A stretch of DNA of 64,000 bases from Dyadobacter sediminis. Its GTDB lineage: Bacteria > Bacteroidota > Bacteroidia > Cytophagales > Spirosomataceae. The stretch is from assembly GCF_005860765.1 (NCBI RefSeq), contig NZ_VCEI01000021.1, positions 434,001 through 498,000 on the forward strand, given 5' to 3'. Positions 1-8,440 of the stretch are shown one piece after another; the first letter of the stretch is position 1; every line of letters begins with the position of its first letter. A program made the position numbers and the translations under genes. The notes beneath the pieces are model-generated. The model worked only from the letters and a program-made list of their open reading frames with translations. It was not told the origin of the DNA and searched no databases.

Positions 1-415
1 TTTTGTCCGTAATGCCGGGCGATCCGTAAACAGTAAGTAATAGTTCGTCTTTTTTGTATATTTTGTAAAGGCTGTCAATGCTGATTTTTTGCCATTGATT
101 TGCCGTTATTTTGTTCTGCAGTGCACCTTCCAGAAAAAGGTAACTTTCACTTTCTGTTTTAAGCAGCAGTGCATATTTCCTGTTTTTGACAAGATCGATA
201 TACAAGCTTACAAAGCGGGTGCCTTCGTCTATTTCCTGTGAGAAAGGGACATAGTTTTTATAGTGGCTGTTATAAACCAGCCAGTCATTCTGGAAATTAT
301 AGATAGGAAAGTACTGTGAAGGCGGCATTTCTTTCGCTGCACTTCGGACATTTGTTCCGCAAAGGGAAAATATCGCCAGGAAAGCCCAAAAAGATAAGGA
401 GAAAATGGACTTCAT
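1..415 (-). CDS. Exported protein of unknown function, partial (N-terminal 138 residues)
   Basis: The reading frame opens at an ATG complementary to 413-415 and runs off the left edge without a stop. It begins with a typical signal peptide (basic MKS, then a hydrophobic run ending near residue 22). The mature part is soluble-looking, rich in aromatic and charged residues, with the segment NDWLVYNSHYKNYVPFSQE around residues 43-61. I recall similar N-termini in Bacteroidota DUF4271 membrane proteins, but the diagnostic membrane part would lie outside the window, so this is only a suggestion. It lies just downstream of sucD on the same strand (60 nt gap) and may be cotranscribed. Confidence 0.7.
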   Translation of the reverse strand, partial: MKSIFSLSFWAFLAIFSLCGTNVRSAAKEMPPSQYFPIYNFQNDWLVYNSHYKNYVPFSQEIDEGTRFVSLYIDLVKNRKYALLLKTESESYLFLEGALQNKITANQWQKISIDSLYKIYKKDELLLTVYGSPGITDK

Positions 416-475
416 CGGTATAAAAAAAGACCGGGTTTCCCCAGCCCTCTAATAAAGTTATATGTAAGCAGGATA

Positions 476-1354
476 TTATTTCTTTCCAAGAGCGACCAGC
501 ATGGTTTCGCCGATCAGTGCAGGCGATTCCGCCACAAATATTCCGGACTCTTTCATAATCCTGATTTTCGCTTCTGCAGTATCATCCGCTCCGCCGATAA
601 TTGCTCCGGCATGGCCCATTCTGCGCCCTTTTGGTGCAGTCTGGCCGGCAATAAAGCCTACAACCGGTTTTTTATTTCCTGTTGATTTGATGTAACTGGC
701 TGCTTCTGCTTCCATGCTTCCACCGATTTCGCCAATCATAACAATCGCTTCGGTTTCAGGATCGTTCATCAGCAATTCAACGGCTTCCTTGGTCGTTGTA
801 CCAATAATCGGGTCACCACCGATTCCGATTGCCGTAGTTTGTCCCAGTCCGGCACGCGTTAACTGATCCACCGCTTCGTAAGTCAATGTTCCCGATTTTG
901 AAACAAGCCCAACCGTTCCTTTTTTGAAAATAAAACCAGGCATGATACCTACTTTACATTCTTCAGCAGTAATTACACCCGGACAGTTCGGGCCGATCAG
1001 GCGGCAGTTCTTGTTCTTGATATATTCTTTTGCCTGCATCATGTCCTTGGTCGGAATACCTTCAGTGATACAAACAATAACGCCTATTCCAGCATCAGCG
1101 GATTCCATAATAGCATCAGCAGCAAATGCCGGCGGAACAAATATGATGGATACATCTGCACCGGTTGCACGTACAGCAAGGTCAACAGTGTTAAACACAG
1201 GTCTTTCCAAATGAGAAAGCCCGCCTTTGCCCGGAGTGACGCCGCCTACGACATTGGTACCGTATTCGATCATTTGCTGGGCGTGAAAAGAACCCTCAGA
1301 ACCGGTAAATCCCTGAACTATAATCTTAGAATTTTTATTAACTAAAACGCTCAT
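476..1354 (-). CDS. sucD: Succinyl-CoA ligase (ADP/GDP-forming) subunit alpha
   Basis: This is the alpha subunit of succinyl-CoA synthetase, which makes ATP or GTP from succinyl-CoA in the TCA cycle as a partner of SucB. At 292 residues it has the usual length. The N-terminal CoA-binding Rossmann domain begins with [18 protein letters not shown] (residues 11-28). GPNCPGVI (121-128) and [11 protein letters not shown] (151-161) are family signatures. The phosphohistidine is H248 within [11 protein letters not shown]. The start is ATG at 1354 with no competing upstream start. sucB is not in the window, so the subunits are not encoded side by side here, which is common in Bacteroidota. Confidence 0.97.
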   Translation of the reverse strand: MSVLVNKNSKIIVQGFTGSEGSFHAQQMIEYGTNVVGGVTPGKGGLSHLERPVFNTVDLAVRATGADVSIIFVPPAFAADAIMESADAGIGVIVCITEGIPTKDMMQAKEYIKNKNCRLIGPNCPGVITAEECKVGIMPGFIFKKGTVGLVSKSGTLTYEAVDQLTRAGLGQTTAIGIGGDPIIGTTTKEAVELLMNDPETEAIVMIGEIGGSMEAEAASYIKSTGNKKPVVGFIAGQTAPKGRRMGHAGAIIGGADDTAEAKIRIMKESGIFVAESPALIGETMLVALGKK

Positions 1355-1457
1355 GTTGGTAAATCAGTTTTTTTGGTAAAAGTAGAACGAAAAGGACGAA
1401 GTAGCAAAATGTAGCCAGAATTTGTAAATTGCTTTTTTGATATTATTACGCCTATTT

Positions 1458-2060
1458 ATGCAGATACTCAGCAATCCCCATATATTTTCCAACCTAGTTT
1501 TAAGTTTTACCAGTTTATTTATTTTCTCTAGGTATTTCAAGAGCCAGCCGGCAACCAGCAAGTGGCTATGGGGCATATTCCTGCTTTGCATTGCGCTTGG
1601 CGCAATGACGGATCTTCTGGTTTATGCAGGCTTCGAGCGTTTTGAAACGGCACACGACTTTATTATTGCCGGCGAAATGACTTTGGGTGCATTTTGTCTT
1701 GTATCGGCGTCCTGGTGCCTGATCATGAGATATAAAGCTGGAAATTTTCTGTTTGGCTCCACAATCGGTCTTGGCTTGCTGCTTTTTTACTGCATTACCT
1801 GGTTCCGGGTGGAATATGTCGGTCTGATCATCAAATCTTTCTGTATTCTGGTGACTTTGCTGATTTCGTGCGTCGGGCTGGCGAGCCGCCAGAAAAGTGC
1901 TTTGTGGGTGGTTTTTTCAATGATGCTGCTTGCACTTTCCACCAAATCCGGAAAATTGCCGATTCCGATGGACCCGGTGGATATCAATCATTATATGATG
2001 GTTTTATCCGTAATCTGTGTTGGAAGAGCGGTAAGAGACCAATATAAAATTCTATTCTGA
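1458..2060 (+). CDS. Integral membrane protein of unknown function
   Basis: This 200-residue protein has about six or seven predicted membrane segments (for example around LVLSFTSLFIFS, IFLLCIALGAMTDLLVYAG, IGLGLLLFYCITWF and IKSFCILVTLLISCVGLAS) with short polar loops. I do not recognise a family. The frame stays open upstream to a TTG at 1437, but ATG 1458 is the better start because the TTG would lie in AT-rich DNA with no ribosome-binding sequence. It is transcribed divergently from sucD. The C-terminal tail GRAVRDQYKILF is cytoplasm-like. Confidence 0.7.
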   Translation: MQILSNPHIFSNLVLSFTSLFIFSRYFKSQPATSKWLWGIFLLCIALGAMTDLLVYAGFERFETAHDFIIAGEMTLGAFCLVSASWCLIMRYKAGNFLFGSTIGLGLLLFYCITWFRVEYVGLIIKSFCILVTLLISCVGLASRQKSALWVVFSMMLLALSTKSGKLPIPMDPVDINHYMMVLSVICVGRAVRDQYKILF

Positions 2061-2090
2061 AATATAAGTTTTCAAACATTTGTTAATGGA

Positions 2091-2122
2091 TTGTTTTTTT
2101 AAAATGCCGTGTATTAACTTGC
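2091..2122 (+). promoter_or_regulatory. Candidate Bacteroidota promoter for the azurin gene
   Basis: TTG at 2091-2093 is followed after 21 nt by TAACTTGC at 2115-2122. This is a near match to the Bacteroidota -33/-7 pattern TTG-N19-21-TAnnTTTG, with two mismatches in the -7 box. It would give a leader of about 40 nt before the ATG at 2165. Confidence 0.35.
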
Positions 2123-2164
2123 ACCAGTTAATTTAAAACAAACAAGTTTATTAATACTCAGAAT

Positions 2165-2662
2165 ATGAAAAGGACCAAGTATGGCGTAATGCTTCTTGCC
2201 TCGGTATTGGCTTTCGGAGCAGCTGCAATTAACCCTGTGGATGCTAAAATTCCTTCAGCTAAAACAGAAGTGAGCGATGTGAAGCAAACAAAAGCCATCG
2301 TTATAAAAGGAACGGATGCAATGCAGTTCGACCTGAAAGAGATCAAAGTGAAAGCAGGACAAAAAGTAAAACTTACTTTGGTGCATGCCGGTAAACTCGC
2401 CAAAACAGCCATGGGACATAACTGGGTGCTTCTTAAGCCCGGCGTTGATGTAGCTGCATTTGGTTCAAAAGCTGCGGCTGCAAGAGAAACGGAATACATT
2501 CCGAAGTCTGAAGAAGCAAGCATCGTTGCACATACCAAACTTGTTGGCGGCGGCGAAAGCGATACGGTTGAGTTTACTGCTCCTAAAAAAGGAACTTACA
2601 CTTTCATCTGCAGCTTTCCCGGACATTATGCTTTGATGAAAGGCAGCTTCATTGTGGAATAG
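2165..2662 (+). CDS. Azurin (exported type 1 blue copper protein)
   Basis: This is a 165-residue exported cupredoxin that shuttles electrons in the periplasm. A signal peptide spans about residues 1-27. The copper ligands of the azurin family are all visible: H85 in MGHNWVL, C149 in FICSFPGHYALMKG, H154 and M158. The AMQFDLKEIKVKAG strand near residue 52 and the flap between the two ligand regions also match azurins. In Bacteroidota such azurins usually serve respiratory or stress-related electron transfer; the partner cannot be named from this locus. A bidirectional terminator follows 17 nt after the stop. Confidence 0.93.
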   Translation: MKRTKYGVMLLASVLAFGAAAINPVDAKIPSAKTEVSDVKQTKAIVIKGTDAMQFDLKEIKVKAGQKVKLTLVHAGKLAKTAMGHNWVLLKPGVDVAAFGSKAAAARETEYIPKSEEASIVAHTKLVGGGESDTVEFTAPKKGTYTFICSFPGHYALMKGSFIVE

Positions 2663-2678
2663 TCTGAAAATACTACAT

Positions 2679-2715
2679 AAAAAAATGCGCTGGTGAACGA
2701 TCAGCGCATTTTTTT
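2679..2715. terminator. Bidirectional intrinsic terminator between azurin and the thioredoxin gene
   Basis: A perfect 14-bp inverted repeat (2679-2692 and 2702-2715, core ATGCGCTG/CAGCGCAT) encloses a 9-nt loop and ends in a T run on either strand. It lies exactly between two convergent genes and can serve both. Confidence 0.85.
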
Positions 2716-2727
2716 ATGCAGAATAGA

Positions 2728-3276
2728 TTAAATATCAGCAAGGTGCCTGTCGATAAGGTCTGTGATTTCCGGCCGGTCCCACTGCGAAGCGCCTATTTCC
2801 TGCGCAAGAATTTTTCCCTTGTGAATAATGTACGTTCGCGGAATTGCATTGCCGTTCAGTGAAGGCGGATAAGCGCCGGCATACTGGTAAAACGGAAGTT
2901 TGTAACCTTTCCTTTCGATAAACGGATTAACCGTTTCTGCATTTTCATCTGAAATAATATAAAAGGCCACTTTTTCATGCGTTTTGTATTTGTCATACAA
3001 CTTCTGTATGCCCGGCATTTCCATGTTGCACGGCCCGCACCACGTTGCCCATACATTCAGAAAAATCAGCTTGTTCTCATCCATTTCCACTGTTTCGCCT
3101 TCCAGCGTTTTCAATCCGGAAAGATAGACTGATGAAAGTTCTTCGGCTTGCTGTGCATCAGAAGCGGCGGGATCAGCTGCTTTGTCGACCGGTTTTAAAA
3201 AGACATAATAAATTGCCCCGAAGGCAAGGATTACGGATAAGGCAATAACCATTTTTTTCGAGGCAGAAGTCATCAT
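2728..3276 (-). CDS. TlpA/ResA-family membrane-anchored thiol-disulfide oxidoreductase
   Basis: A single N-terminal membrane anchor (about residues 9-27) is followed by a periplasmic thioredoxin fold. The active site is WATWCGPC, with the redox cysteines at about 80 and 83. A cis-proline region is visible in NAIPRTYII near the C-terminus. At 182 residues it is a single-domain TlpA-like protein that would reduce or resolve disulfides in exported proteins or c-type cytochromes. The start is either of two adjacent methionines (ATG at 3276 or 3273). It converges on the azurin gene, and the shared redox theme may be coincidental. Confidence 0.88.
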   Translation of the reverse strand: MMTSASKKMVIALSVILAFGAIYYVFLKPVDKAADPAASDAQQAEELSSVYLSGLKTLEGETVEMDENKLIFLNVWATWCGPCNMEMPGIQKLYDKYKTHEKVAFYIISDENAETVNPFIERKGYKLPFYQYAGAYPPSLNGNAIPRTYIIHKGKILAQEIGASQWDRPEITDLIDRHLADI

Positions 3277-3389
3277 GCAGTGTAACGAATGTTGAAAATC
3301 GGTAAATCATTCTATTATCCGGTAAAAGTAACCATATTCCGGCTAAACAGATTTATAAAATCCTTTCAAAAAATAGCTCTTTTGTTTTT

Positions 3390-3420
3390 TTGATGCTGAA
3401 TAGGAATTTGAATACTTTTA
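3390..3420 (+). promoter_or_regulatory. Candidate Bacteroidota promoter for the TPR gene
   Basis: TTG at 3390-3392, a 20-nt spacer and TACTTTTA at 3413-3420 fit TTG-N19-21-TAnnTTTG with one mismatch. Transcription would begin near 3425. That leaves almost no leader for an ATG at 3431 and favours the ATG at 3467 as the true start. Confidence 0.45.
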
Positions 3421-3466
3421 TAGAATTAATATGAACATCCGTGATTTGAGGAAAAGGTTTACATAC

Positions 3467-4810
3467 ATGAAAGTTCTATTTTTCGGCATTATTTCTCTCA
3501 GTGCATTTCTCTTGCCCTTTTCATTGTTTGCCCAGCGTTCGGCAGCCGAGTATTTTGAAGAAGGAAATACAAAAGCCGGAACCGGCGATTTTAACGGCGC
3601 CATGCAGGCATATTCAACGGTTATTTCCATGAATCCGGACCATGCGCCGAGTTATTTTAACCGGGGGCTTGCCAAGGCAAATCTGAAAGACCATCGCGGA
3701 GCCGTTCAGGATTACGACCGAGCCATTGAACTGAATCCTAAAATGGCGCTTTATTACCAGAGCCGCGGCGTGAGCAAAAGTCTGCAGGATGATTATCGCT
3801 CCGCTGTCGATGATTATTCCAAAGCCATTGACCTGAATCCGGAAGATCCGAAAGCATACTACAATCGCGGCGTCAGTTATGCCAAGCTTAAGAAACACAG
3901 AAATGCCCTCATCGATCTGGATCATGCGCTTTCACTGAATCCGGACGAACTTGCCGCATTGTATGCAAGAGGAAACTGCAAGCAGGATCTGCAGGAATAT
4001 GCAGGCAGTCTGGCCGATTTTACCAGAGTAATTGAATTAAGTCCAAAGCGTATCGGCGCTTATGCCGGACGCGGACTTGCGAAACTTGAACTCGGGGATA
4101 ATCAGGGTGCCATTGCCGACTTTACCCGCGCCATTGAACTGAGTCCGAACGATAGTGAATATTATAACAACCGCGGACTTGCCAAAAACAGGATTGCTGA
4201 TTTTCAGGGCGCCATTATTGATTTTGATAAAACAATTCAGTTGAACCCGGACAATTATCAGGCTTACTACGGAAGAGGTTTTTCCAAAGGCAAGTTAAAT
4301 GACCATCGTGGCGCCATTATGGATCTGACCAAAGCGATTGAACTGAAAAATGCATTTGCAGGCGATCCGAAAAAAAACACTTACACCGGTAAACTGACCC
4401 CTGAAGCACTGGATGCATTGCGTGAGCAGGTTCAGGAAAATATTAAAATGGAAAACCTGACGAATGAACGCTCGGAAGCGTACTTTGTACGGGGTGTTAA
4501 TAAATCCAAAGTAGGAGATGCAAAAGGTGCAATCGAGGATCTGACCAAGGCAGTGGAACTCAACCCGACGTATTCTTCCGCTTACTTTTCACGCGCTATG
4601 ATCCGTTCCGCAAGCGGAGACCAAATGGGTGCCGTACTGGACTTTACAAGTTCTATTAAATTACGTTCTGATTTTCCGGAAGCTTATTACCTGCGCGGAA
4701 TACTGAAAAACAGTCTTGGAGAAATCAACGATGGCTGCCTGGATCTCAGCAAAGCCGGCGAACTCGGTTATCAGCAAGCTTACAAAGTAATCGGGAGTTA
4801 TTGTAACTGA
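3467..4810 (+). CDS. Exported tetratricopeptide-repeat protein
   Basis: From ATG 3467 this is a 447-residue protein with a clean signal peptide (MKVLFFGIISLSAFLLP, cleaved near LFAQ). Almost the whole mature chain is TPR motifs of 34 residues, about ten copies, with the recurring pattern AYYNRGxxxxxLxxxxxAIxDxxxAIELNP. An insert near GDPKKNTYTGKLTPEAL breaks the array after the seventh or eighth repeat. TPR arrays are protein-binding scaffolds, and being exported this one probably acts in the periplasm or on the outer membrane. The frame also has an ATG at 3431 (459 residues), but the candidate promoter ends at 3420 and a GAGGAAAAGG tract precedes 3467, so I prefer the shorter form. No partner is evident. 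Confidence 0.88.
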   Translation: MKVLFFGIISLSAFLLPFSLFAQRSAAEYFEEGNTKAGTGDFNGAMQAYSTVISMNPDHAPSYFNRGLAKANLKDHRGAVQDYDRAIELNPKMALYYQSRGVSKSLQDDYRSAVDDYSKAIDLNPEDPKAYYNRGVSYAKLKKHRNALIDLDHALSLNPDELAALYARGNCKQDLQEYAGSLADFTRVIELSPKRIGAYAGRGLAKLELGDNQGAIADFTRAIELSPNDSEYYNNRGLAKNRIADFQGAIIDFDKTIQLNPDNYQAYYGRGFSKGKLNDHRGAIMDLTKAIELKNAFAGDPKKNTYTGKLTPEALDALREQVQENIKMENLTNERSEAYFVRGVNKSKVGDAKGAIEDLTKAVELNPTYSSAYFSRAMIRSASGDQMGAVLDFTSSIKLRSDFPEAYYLRGILKNSLGEINDGCLDLSKAGELGYQQAYKVIGSYCN

Positions 4811-4958
4811 AAGGGAGAAAGGAGGAGGGAAGATGGGAGTAGGGAGGAAGGATTGAAGGAGAAAAGGGAAATGGACAAAGGGATCGTCAATAATCCTTCA
4901 TCCATTTCCCTTTGTCCTTTTATCCCTTCTCCCTTTCCTCCTTTTTCCCTTCTCTTAA
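4811..4958. repeat. Purine-rich/pyrimidine-rich imperfect inverted repeat
   Basis: A tract almost purely of G and A (4811-4884) faces a C/T tract (4906-4958) that is its imperfect reverse complement. The best-matched part is a perfect 13-bp stem, 4863-4875 (AAAGGGAAATGGA) with 4901-4913. It fills the gap between two convergent genes and overlaps the last codons of the superoxide dismutase gene. It may act as a terminator, but its length and low complexity look like an intergenic repeat element. Confidence 0.7.
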
Positions 4959-5671
4959 GCCTTCTTCATATTCTCAGCCACTTTGTCCCAGTTTACTACT
5001 TCCCAGAACGCTTTGATATAATCCGGTCTTTTGTTCTGATAATGCAGGTAATAGGCATGTTCCCAAACGTCAAGGCCCAGTAAAGGTGTTCCTTTGATAT
5101 CCGAAACGTCCATTAACGGGTTATCCTGATTAGGCGTTGAACCGATTGCCAGTTTTCCGTCTTTGGCAACAAGCCATGCCCAACCCGAGCCGAAACGCGT
5201 TGTTGCCGCTTTTGCAAACTCTTCCTTGAACTTGTCCATTGAGCCAAATTGTCCGTTGATGGCATCCGCAACCGCACCGGAAGGTGCAGCGCTTTTCTTA
5301 GGCCCCATTACTTCCCAGAAAAAAGTATGGTTCCAGTGACCGCCGCCGTTATTGCGGATGGCAGCCGGCGCCTTGCTGACTGTCTTTAGAATTTCGTCCA
5401 GTGATTTTTTCTCGAATTCGGTTCCTTTTACGGCATCGTTCAAGTTCTTGACATAAGTTGCATGATGTTTTCCGTAGTGGATTTCCATGGTCATTTTATC
5501 AATACTTGGTTCCAGTGCTCCAAAATCATAAGGTAGCGGAGCTTGTTTGAACGGAGCCGTTTCTGCCTGTATGGATGCAGTTGAATCTGCGAAAACCTGA
5601 TTTGCCAGTGCTCCGGCTGCAAAAGTACTGCCAGCCAGTGTACGCAAAAAATCTGTTCTGTTCATAATCAT
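4955..5671 (-). CDS. Superoxide dismutase (Mn/Fe family), exported form
   Basis: This enzyme converts superoxide to peroxide and oxygen. The metal ligands are all present: H65 (MEIHYGKHH), H115 (WNHTFFWEV), D201 and H205 (DVWEHAYYL). GGGHWNH and NQDNPL match the Mn-type or cambialistic pattern rather than the classic Fe type. At 238 residues it is about 35 longer than cytosolic forms because of an N-terminal leader, [11 protein letters not shown] followed by a hydrophobic stretch, which resembles a Tat signal but has only one arginine at the pair position. Export to the periplasm is therefore likely. The start is ATG 5671 or 5665. It follows recR by 22 nt, so it may share its transcript. Confidence 0.93.
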   Translation of the reverse strand: MIMNRTDFLRTLAGSTFAAGALANQVFADSTASIQAETAPFKQAPLPYDFGALEPSIDKMTMEIHYGKHHATYVKNLNDAVKGTEFEKKSLDEILKTVSKAPAAIRNNGGGHWNHTFFWEVMGPKKSAAPSGAVADAINGQFGSMDKFKEEFAKAATTRFGSGWAWLVAKDGKLAIGSTPNQDNPLMDVSDIKGTPLLGLDVWEHAYYLHYQNKRPDYIKAFWEVVNWDKVAENMKKA

Positions 5672-5693
5672 GCAATTAGTTAATTGTTGGTAA

Positions 5694-6308
5694 TCAATCG
5701 TAAGCCACCCGGCTTACGATGCTACGTCCGAGCGTGATTTCGTCCGCATATTCGAGATCGCCCCCGATAGGAATGCCCCGGGCAATGGTACTCATTTTGA
5801 TCCCGGCCGGTTTTAGTTTTTTCTGTAGATAGAATGCCGTCGTATCGCCTTCCATGGTAGGACTTAATGCCAGAATAACTTCCTTCACAGGCTCATTTTC
5901 CTCCGGATGTTCAATACGGCTGATCAGGGAATCAATATGCAGATCACTGGGCCCGATGCCTTCCAGCGGAGAAATGATCCCGCCCAGAACATGGTAAAGC
6001 CCTTTATACTGATTGGTGGATTCAATGGCCAGGACGTCTCTGGTGTCAACAACAACGCAGATAATCGAATGATCGCGCTTTGGATTACTGCAGATATTGC
6101 AAAGTGCGTCGTCCGCAATGTTGTGACACTTGGCGCAATACGTCGTTTTTATACGCATATTCAGCAACGCTTCCGAAAGAGCTATGGTTTGTTCTTCTTC
6201 TCTTTTCAGCAAATGCAGCGCCAGGCGCAGAGCTGTTTTTTTTCCTATTCCCGGAAGACGGGAAATTTCACTTACGGCATCCTCAATAAGACGTGAGGGA
6301 TAATTCAT
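5694..6308 (-). CDS. recR: Recombination mediator RecR
   Basis: RecR acts with RecO and RecF to load RecA onto gapped DNA. The protein has the normal length (204 residues) and order of parts: a helix-hairpin-helix near [18 protein letters not shown] (18-35), a four-cysteine zinc finger ([16 protein letters not shown], about 58-73), then a Toprim domain with the acidic segment [11 protein letters not shown] and the C-terminal [15 protein letters not shown] region. It lies between clpS (89 nt upstream) and the superoxide dismutase gene (22 nt downstream) on the same strand. Confidence 0.96.
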   Translation of the reverse strand: MNYPSRLIEDAVSEISRLPGIGKKTALRLALHLLKREEEQTIALSEALLNMRIKTTYCAKCHNIADDALCNICSNPKRDHSIICVVVDTRDVLAIESTNQYKGLYHVLGGIISPLEGIGPSDLHIDSLISRIEHPEENEPVKEVILALSPTMEGDTTAFYLQKKLKPAGIKMSTIARGIPIGGDLEYADEITLGRSIVSRVAYD

Positions 6309-6397
6309 GTGAAAAGTTCAGAGTGTTGATATAAGTGTAAGTTCTGAATCACTGCCTTTTATATCTGATAAAACCAGTGATTGCCGGGTATGAAAAG

Positions 6398-6682
6398 CTA
6401 ATGGATTTCTGCCGAAATGCCTCTCCGGCAGATTTCGTTACGCATTCCTGTCAGTTCTTCAAATGCGCCTTCTTTTACGGAACATTTGCCTTTGTGATGG
6501 ATAATGAGGGTGCACTGCTCGGCCTGTTCATTGGTATGACCGCAAACTTCTATCAAAGTATCTATAACCCAGTCAAAAGTATTTACGTCGTCATTGTATA
6601 TTACGAGCCTTTTTATTTCAGTATCAACTGTTTTATCCAGAATTTCTACTTCTGTTTCTGTAAGCGCTTGCATAACAACCAA
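6398..6682 (-). CDS. clpS: ATP-dependent Clp protease adaptor ClpS
   Basis: ClpS delivers N-degron substrates to ClpA/ClpC-ClpP. The 94-residue protein has the family core: YNDDVNTFDWVIDTLIEVCGH (about 29-49), in which the NDDxNTF segment forms the substrate pocket, and the conserved EQAEQCTLIIHHKGKCSVKEG. The flexible N-terminus is short. The start is ATG 6682 or 6673 (MQALTETEVE). It leads a three-gene minus-strand group with recR and the superoxide dismutase gene. Confidence 0.9.
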   Translation of the reverse strand: MVVMQALTETEVEILDKTVDTEIKRLVIYNDDVNTFDWVIDTLIEVCGHTNEQAEQCTLIIHHKGKCSVKEGAFEELTGMRNEICRRGISAEIH

Positions 6683-6698
6683 ATTTCTGTTTGATTAG

Positions 6699-6706
6699 CA
6701 AATCTA
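6699..6706 (-). promoter_or_regulatory. Candidate -7 promoter element for clpS
   Basis: Read on the minus strand the sequence is TAGATTTG, a full match to TAnnTTTG, 16 nt upstream of the first ATG and 25 nt upstream of the second. No clear TTG -33 element is found at the right distance. The short leader would favour the ATG at 6673. Confidence 0.35.
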
Positions 6707-6779
6707 ATTAAAAACGGCGATTTTCGCTAGTTTTAAGTGTCTTTTAATCCGCCTGTACTGTACATAAATACCCGCTTTA

Positions 6780-8255
6780 ATGAATCCATACGTATCGCTG
6801 ATCATCCTTGTTGTTTACTTCGGGATGCTGATTACTGTTTCTATATACACATCAAAAGGTGCTGATACCAATACTTTTTTTACAGCGAACAGGCAGTCTC
6901 CATGGTACCTGGTGGCATTCGGGATGATTGGTACTTCTTTGTCGGGCGTCACGTTTGTGTCCGTTCCCGGAGCAGTTGCCAATATCCAGTTTTCCTATTT
7001 TCAGGTTGTGATCGGGTATATTCTGGGTTATCTGGTGATTGGGACGGTGCTGATGCCGCTTTATTACCGGCTTAATCTGATTTCCATTTATTCGTATCTC
7101 GAACAGCGTTTTGGGTTCTGGTCATACAAAACCGGCTCTGCCTTTTTCCTTCTGTCACGTACAATTGGCTCGGCGGTGCGGCTTTATGTGGCTGCGCAGG
7201 TTCTTCAGCTGGCTTTGTTCAGGCCGCTGGGCATTCCTTTTGAAGTTGCCGTGGCCATTACGATATTCCTGATTTGGATTTATACTTTTAAAGGCGGTGT
7301 AAAGACCATTATTGTGACAGACACGCTTCAGACATTTTTTCTGATCACCGCTGTCATTCTGACGATTGTTCTTGTTTCCAATGAACTTCATCTGGATGGT
7401 TTCGGCGGAATATGGGACGCAGTCCAGACCAGCGGCTATTCAAAGATATTTTACTGGGATCTCAACGATCCGAAGAACTTTTTCAAGCAGTTTTTCGCAG
7501 GTGTTTTTATTGCAATCGTGATGACCGGTCTTGATCAGGACCTGATGCAGAAAAACCTGACATGTAAAAACATCGGTGAAGCGCAGAAGAATATGTTCTG
7601 GTTTACAGTCGTTCTGGTGATTGTGAATTTTCTGTTCTTATCGTTGGGCGCATTGCTTTACGTATATGCCGAAGCGCAAGGTATTCCGGTTACTGCTAAA
7701 ACGGATGATTTCTATCCGATGCTGGCGCTGAATCATTTGGGGCTTGTCGTGGGCATTACCTTTCTGCTTGGAATCACGGCAGCAACTTACGCCAGTTCCG
7801 ATTCGGCACTTACGGCACTGACAACTGCTTTCTGCATTGATTTTATGCAGATTGAAAAAAGGCCGGAAGAAAAGCGTTCAACGATCAAATTCTGGGTTCA
7901 TGTAGGATTCTCCGTTGTTTTCTACCTTGTTATACTGATTTTTAACCGATTGAACAGCAAGGAAGTAATCACGGCTGTGTTCGATCTGGCGGGCTATACT
8001 TACGGCCCGTTGCTTGGCTTGTTTTCTTTCGGCGCATTTCTGAAAAGACCCGTAAAAGATCGCTGGGTCCCATTGGTTTGCGTGATTGCACCAATTCTTA
8101 CTTACGTTATCAACGATCATTCCGCCGAATGGTTTAACGGTTACAAATTCGGTTTCGAACGTCTGATCATCAACGGATTGATTACTTTTATCGGTTTGTG
8201 GATCCTGCACGATCCAAGCTCCAAGAGATATGTTCCGCACTCGCCCGTAAAATAG
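6780..8255 (+). CDS. Sodium:solute symporter (SSS family)
   Basis: This 491-residue inner-membrane protein has about 13 hydrophobic segments and fits the sodium/solute symporter family. Typical features are the N-terminal ADTNTFFTANRQSPWYLVAFGMIGTSLSG stretch (first half of the inverted repeat), YLEQRFG, and the segment ITAATYASSDSALTALTTAFCIDF in the region that carries sodium ligands. The substrate cannot be told from sequence alone; sugars, sialic acid, amino acids or organic acids are all known for the family. It has its own transcript, since the neighbours are divergent (clpS) or 185 nt away. Confidence 0.9.
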   Translation: MNPYVSLIILVVYFGMLITVSIYTSKGADTNTFFTANRQSPWYLVAFGMIGTSLSGVTFVSVPGAVANIQFSYFQVVIGYILGYLVIGTVLMPLYYRLNLISIYSYLEQRFGFWSYKTGSAFFLLSRTIGSAVRLYVAAQVLQLALFRPLGIPFEVAVAITIFLIWIYTFKGGVKTIIVTDTLQTFFLITAVILTIVLVSNELHLDGFGGIWDAVQTSGYSKIFYWDLNDPKNFFKQFFAGVFIAIVMTGLDQDLMQKNLTCKNIGEAQKNMFWFTVVLVIVNFLFLSLGALLYVYAEAQGIPVTAKTDDFYPMLALNHLGLVVGITFLLGITAATYASSDSALTALTTAFCIDFMQIEKRPEEKRSTIKFWVHVGFSVVFYLVILIFNRLNSKEVITAVFDLAGYTYGPLLGLFSFGAFLKRPVKDRWVPLVCVIAPILTYVINDHSAEWFNGYKFGFERLIINGLITFIGLWILHDPSSKRYVPHSPVK

Positions 8256-8319
8256 GTTTATGCCTGTATTTTAAATTATATTTTTGCCCGAAACGGTTAC
8301 TCCGTCCAAGTAATATTTC

Positions 8320-8349
8320 TTGTATTTATACAGAAAAATCTTAACTTTC
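8320..8349 (+). promoter_or_regulatory. Candidate Bacteroidota promoter for the NTF2-like lipoprotein gene
   Basis: TTG at 8320-8322, a 19-nt spacer and TAACTTTC at 8342-8349 match TTG-N19-TAnnTTTG except for the last base. The leader would be about 85 nt and contains a short CGTGA/TCACG hairpin. Confidence 0.45.
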
Positions 8350-8440
8350 TGATAAATAAGACGTGATTTCACGCCCAATGATGGATGTTCATTAAAAGAT
8401 TAAGTTGAGTTAATTATTTAACAAACTAAACTTTTACAAA

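Noticed and set aside
4863-4913. Plain intrinsic terminator
   Set aside because: A 13-bp stem is present but the loop is 25 nt and no T run follows the stem directly; the wider purine/pyrimidine tract is better described as a repeat.
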